A stretch of DNA of 64,000 nt, from positions 62,001 to 126,000 of the forward strand of contig CANTFG010000005.1 of NCBI GenBank assembly GCA_947652605.1, read 5' to 3'. Source of the DNA: Elmis aenea. Taxonomy: Eukaryota; Arthropoda; Insecta; Coleoptera; Elmidae. The notes under the pieces are model-generated. The model made no database searches, had not been told where the DNA came from, and saw only the letters and a program-made list of their open reading frames with translations. Made by a program: the position numbers and the translations under genes. Of the stretch, positions 62,101 to 64,000 are shown one piece after another (position 1 is the first letter of the stretch; every line of letters starts with the position of its first letter).

Positions 62101-64000
62101 ATTTTAGTATGTTATAGAGTTTATTTTTCTTAGTATAATGCCGTTTGTCTCAACTATTTTGAAATTTAATTTACAAAGTTATTCAAAAAATTGAAAATTT
62201 TGAAAATTTTGAAAATTTTTCTCGAAAACGGCTTATACGATTTTGTTCAAATTTTAGTATGTTATAGAGTTTATTTTTCTTAGTATAATGCCGTTTGTCT
62301 CAACTATTTTGAAATTTAATTTACAAAGTTATTCAAAAAATTGAAAATTTTGAAAATTTTTCTCGAAAACGGCTCATACGATTTTGTTCAAATTTTAGTA
62401 TGTTATAGAGTTTATTTTTCTTAGTATAATGCCGTTTGTCTCAAATATTTTGAAATGTAATTTACAAAGTTATTCAAAAAATTAAAAATTTTGAAAATTT
62501 TTCTCGAAAACGGCTCATACGATTTTGTTCAAATTTTAGTATGTTATAGAGTTTATTTTTCTTAGTATAATGCCGTTTGTCTCAACTATTTTAAAATGTA
62601 ATTTACAAAGTTATTCAAAAAATTAAAAATTTTGAAAATTTTTCTCGAAAACGGCTCATACGATTTTGTTCAAATTTTAGTATGTTATAGAGTTTATTTT
62701 TTTTTAGTATAATGCTGTTTGTCTCAACTCTTTTGAAATGTAATTTACAAAGTTATTCAAAAAATTGAAAATTTTGAAAATTTTTCTCGAAAACGGCTCA
62801 TACGATTTTGTTCAAATTTTAGTATGTTATAGAGTTTATTTTTCTTAGTATAATGCCGTTTGTCTCAACTATTTTGAAATTTAATTTACAAAGTTATTCA
62901 AAAAATTAAAAATTTTGAAAATTTTTCTCGAAAACGGCTCATACGATTTTGTTTAAATTTTAGTATGTTATAGAGTTTATTTTTCTTAGTATAATGCCGT
63001 TTGTCTCAACTATTTTGAAATTTAATTTACAAAGTTATTCAAAAAATTAAAAATTTTGAAAATTTTTCTCGAAAACGGCTCATACGATTTTGTTCAAATT
63101 TTAGTATGTTATAGAGTTTATTTTTTTTAGTATAATGCCGTTTGTCTCAACTCTTTTGAAATGTAATTTACAAAGTTATTCAAAAAATTGAAAATTTTGA
63201 AAATTTTTCTCGAAAACGGCTCATACGATTTTGTTCAAATTTTAGTATGTTATAGAGTTTATTTTTCTTAGTATAATGCCGTTTGTCTCAACTATTTTGA
63301 AATGTAATTTACAAAGTTATTCAAAAAATTAAAAATTTTGAAAATTTTTCTCGAAAACGGCTTATACGATTTTGTTCAAATTTTAGTATGTTATAGAGTT
63401 AATTTTTCTTAGTATAATGCCGTTTGTCTCAACTATTTTGAAATGTAATTTACAAAGTTATTCAAAAAATTAAAAATTTTGAAAATTTTTCTCGAAAACG
63501 GCTCATACGATTTTGTTCAAATTTTAGTATGTTATAGAGTTTATTTTTCTTAGTATAATGCCGTTTGTCTCAACTATTTTGAAATTTAATTTACAAAGTT
63601 ATTCAAAAAATTGAAAATTTTGAAATTTTTGAAAATTTTTCTCGAAAACGGCTTATACGATTTTGTTCAAATTTTAGTATGTTATAGAGTTTATTTTTCT
63701 TAGTATAATGCCGTTTGTCTCAACTATTTTGAAATTTAATTTACAAAGTTATTCAAAAAATTGAAAATTTTGAAAATTTTTCTCGAAAACGGCTCATACG
63801 ATTTTGTTCAAATTTTAGTATGTTATAGAGTTTATTTTTCTTAGTATAATGCCGTTTGTCTCAAATATTTTGAAATGTAATTTACAAAGTTATTCAAAAA
63901 ATTAAAAATTTTGAAAATTTTTCTCGAAAACGGCTTATACGATTTTGTTCAAATTTTAGTATGTTATAGAGTTTATTTTTCTTAGTATAATGCCGTTTGT
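55742..64000 (+). repeat. Looser 2.6-3.3 kb higher-order pattern
   Basis: GCTGTTTG monomers occur at 55,742, 56,881, 58,301, 59,872, 61,574 and 62,713. They alternate between two downstream contexts. At 55,742, 58,301 and 61,574 the marker is followed by CGATTTGGTTC and CCGTCTGTC. At 56,881, 59,872 and 62,713 it is followed by TTTAAATTTT, CTCTTTTG, CTTATACG and GAAATTTTTG. Same-context distances are 2559 and 3273 bp, and 2991 and 2841 bp. Differences are mostly whole monomers. The pattern runs off the window. Confidence 0.75.

Larger units (their letters stand above)
1..64000 (+). repeat. Two-family satellite DNA array filling the whole window
   Basis: Every part of the window is a tandem repeat of a 141-bp monomer (family A) or a 160-bp monomer (family B). 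All copies read in the same direction; I saw no inverted copy. I found no non-satellite sequence longer than a few bases and no transposable element inserted in the array. Neighbouring A monomers differ at only a few positions. The ends are not reached: the window starts inside a B unit and stops inside an A monomer. This also covers all gene-free stretches, since there is no gene. Long homogeneous arrays of this kind are known from centromeres and heterochromatin; placing this one there is inference. Confidence 0.97.
35478..64000 (+). repeat. A run 14, 28.5 kb of pure A to the window end
   Basis: About 200 A monomers with no B sequence. The first 2.7 kb is a partial third copy of the 6.3-kb repeat. 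Beyond about 38.2 kb the run is built of other higher-order repeats (1870, 1298, 1138, 4900 bp and a looser 2.6-3.3 kb pattern), given separately. New variants appear here: GCCGTTTAACTCAAC, GCTGTTTG, CCGTCTGTC, CTATTTTAAAATG and runs of 12-13 T. Confidence 0.93.

Noticed and set aside
289..64000. Possible repeat protein, since 141 and 150 bp are multiples of three
   Set aside because: All six frames of the A monomer contain stop codons (for example TAA in TATAATG and AATTAAAA, TAG in TTTTAGTATG, and stops on the other strand), so no frame stays open across monomers.
1..64000. CRISPR array
   Set aside because: Repeats are 141-160 bp and contiguous, with no unique spacers between them and no cas genes.
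1..64000. Telomere or subtelomere repeat
   Set aside because: No runs of TTAGG, TTAGGG or similar short telomere units. TTAG occurs only once or twice per monomer as part of longer motifs.
1..64000. Naming the species or satellite family from memory
   Set aside because: Motifs such as CTCGAAAACGGCTCATACG feel like arthropod repeats, but I cannot tie them to a named family without a search, so no name is given.

Overview
The window is satellite DNA from end to end. I find no gene, RNA gene, transposon, CRISPR array or telomere repeat. Two families lie head to tail in one orientation. Family A is a 141-bp monomer, about 22% GC by hand count, present in roughly 410 copies (my estimate). Family B is a 160-bp monomer, about 31% GC by hand count, found only as short blocks of two or three units. 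Such long, homogeneous, AT-rich arrays of near-nucleosome-length monomers are typical of eukaryotic centromeric or pericentromeric heterochromatin. An invertebrate, perhaps an insect, is my guess; nothing here fixes the species, and I cannot name either family.

Layout. From 1 to 9.3 kb, three-unit B blocks (444 bp) alternate with runs of A, forming composite units of 811, 952 and 1084 bp. From 9.3 to 20.0 kb the array is pure A, with nested tandem duplications of 1992, about 855 and 1844 bp. From 20.0 to 35.5 kb B blocks return at wide spacing, and from 21.7 kb they are shortened to two units. From 22.2 to 38.2 kb lies a large higher-order repeat of 6005 and 6298 bp, itself built from 987-bp seven-monomer repeats. 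From 35.5 to 64 kb the array is pure A, organised by repeats of 1870, 1298, 1138 and 4900 bp and, after 55.7 kb, by a looser 2.6-3.3 kb periodicity.

How it fits together. Every B-to-A junction and every A-to-B junction falls at the same place in the two monomers. This suggests that one founder chimera was amplified. Shared rare variants, one-monomer length steps and hybrid B units point to repeated unequal crossing-over and segmental duplication at scales from 9 bp to 6 kb. Both families carry inverted repeats: an 84-bp imperfect dyad in A, and two perfect palindromes plus a 12-bp-arm hairpin in B. A structural or chromatin role is plausible, but the sequence does not show one.

Method limits. 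Coordinates of monomers, blocks and diagnostic variants were read directly. Boundaries of the large duplications are approximate, usually within 50-150 bp, because monomers are near identical. No alignment or database search was run.
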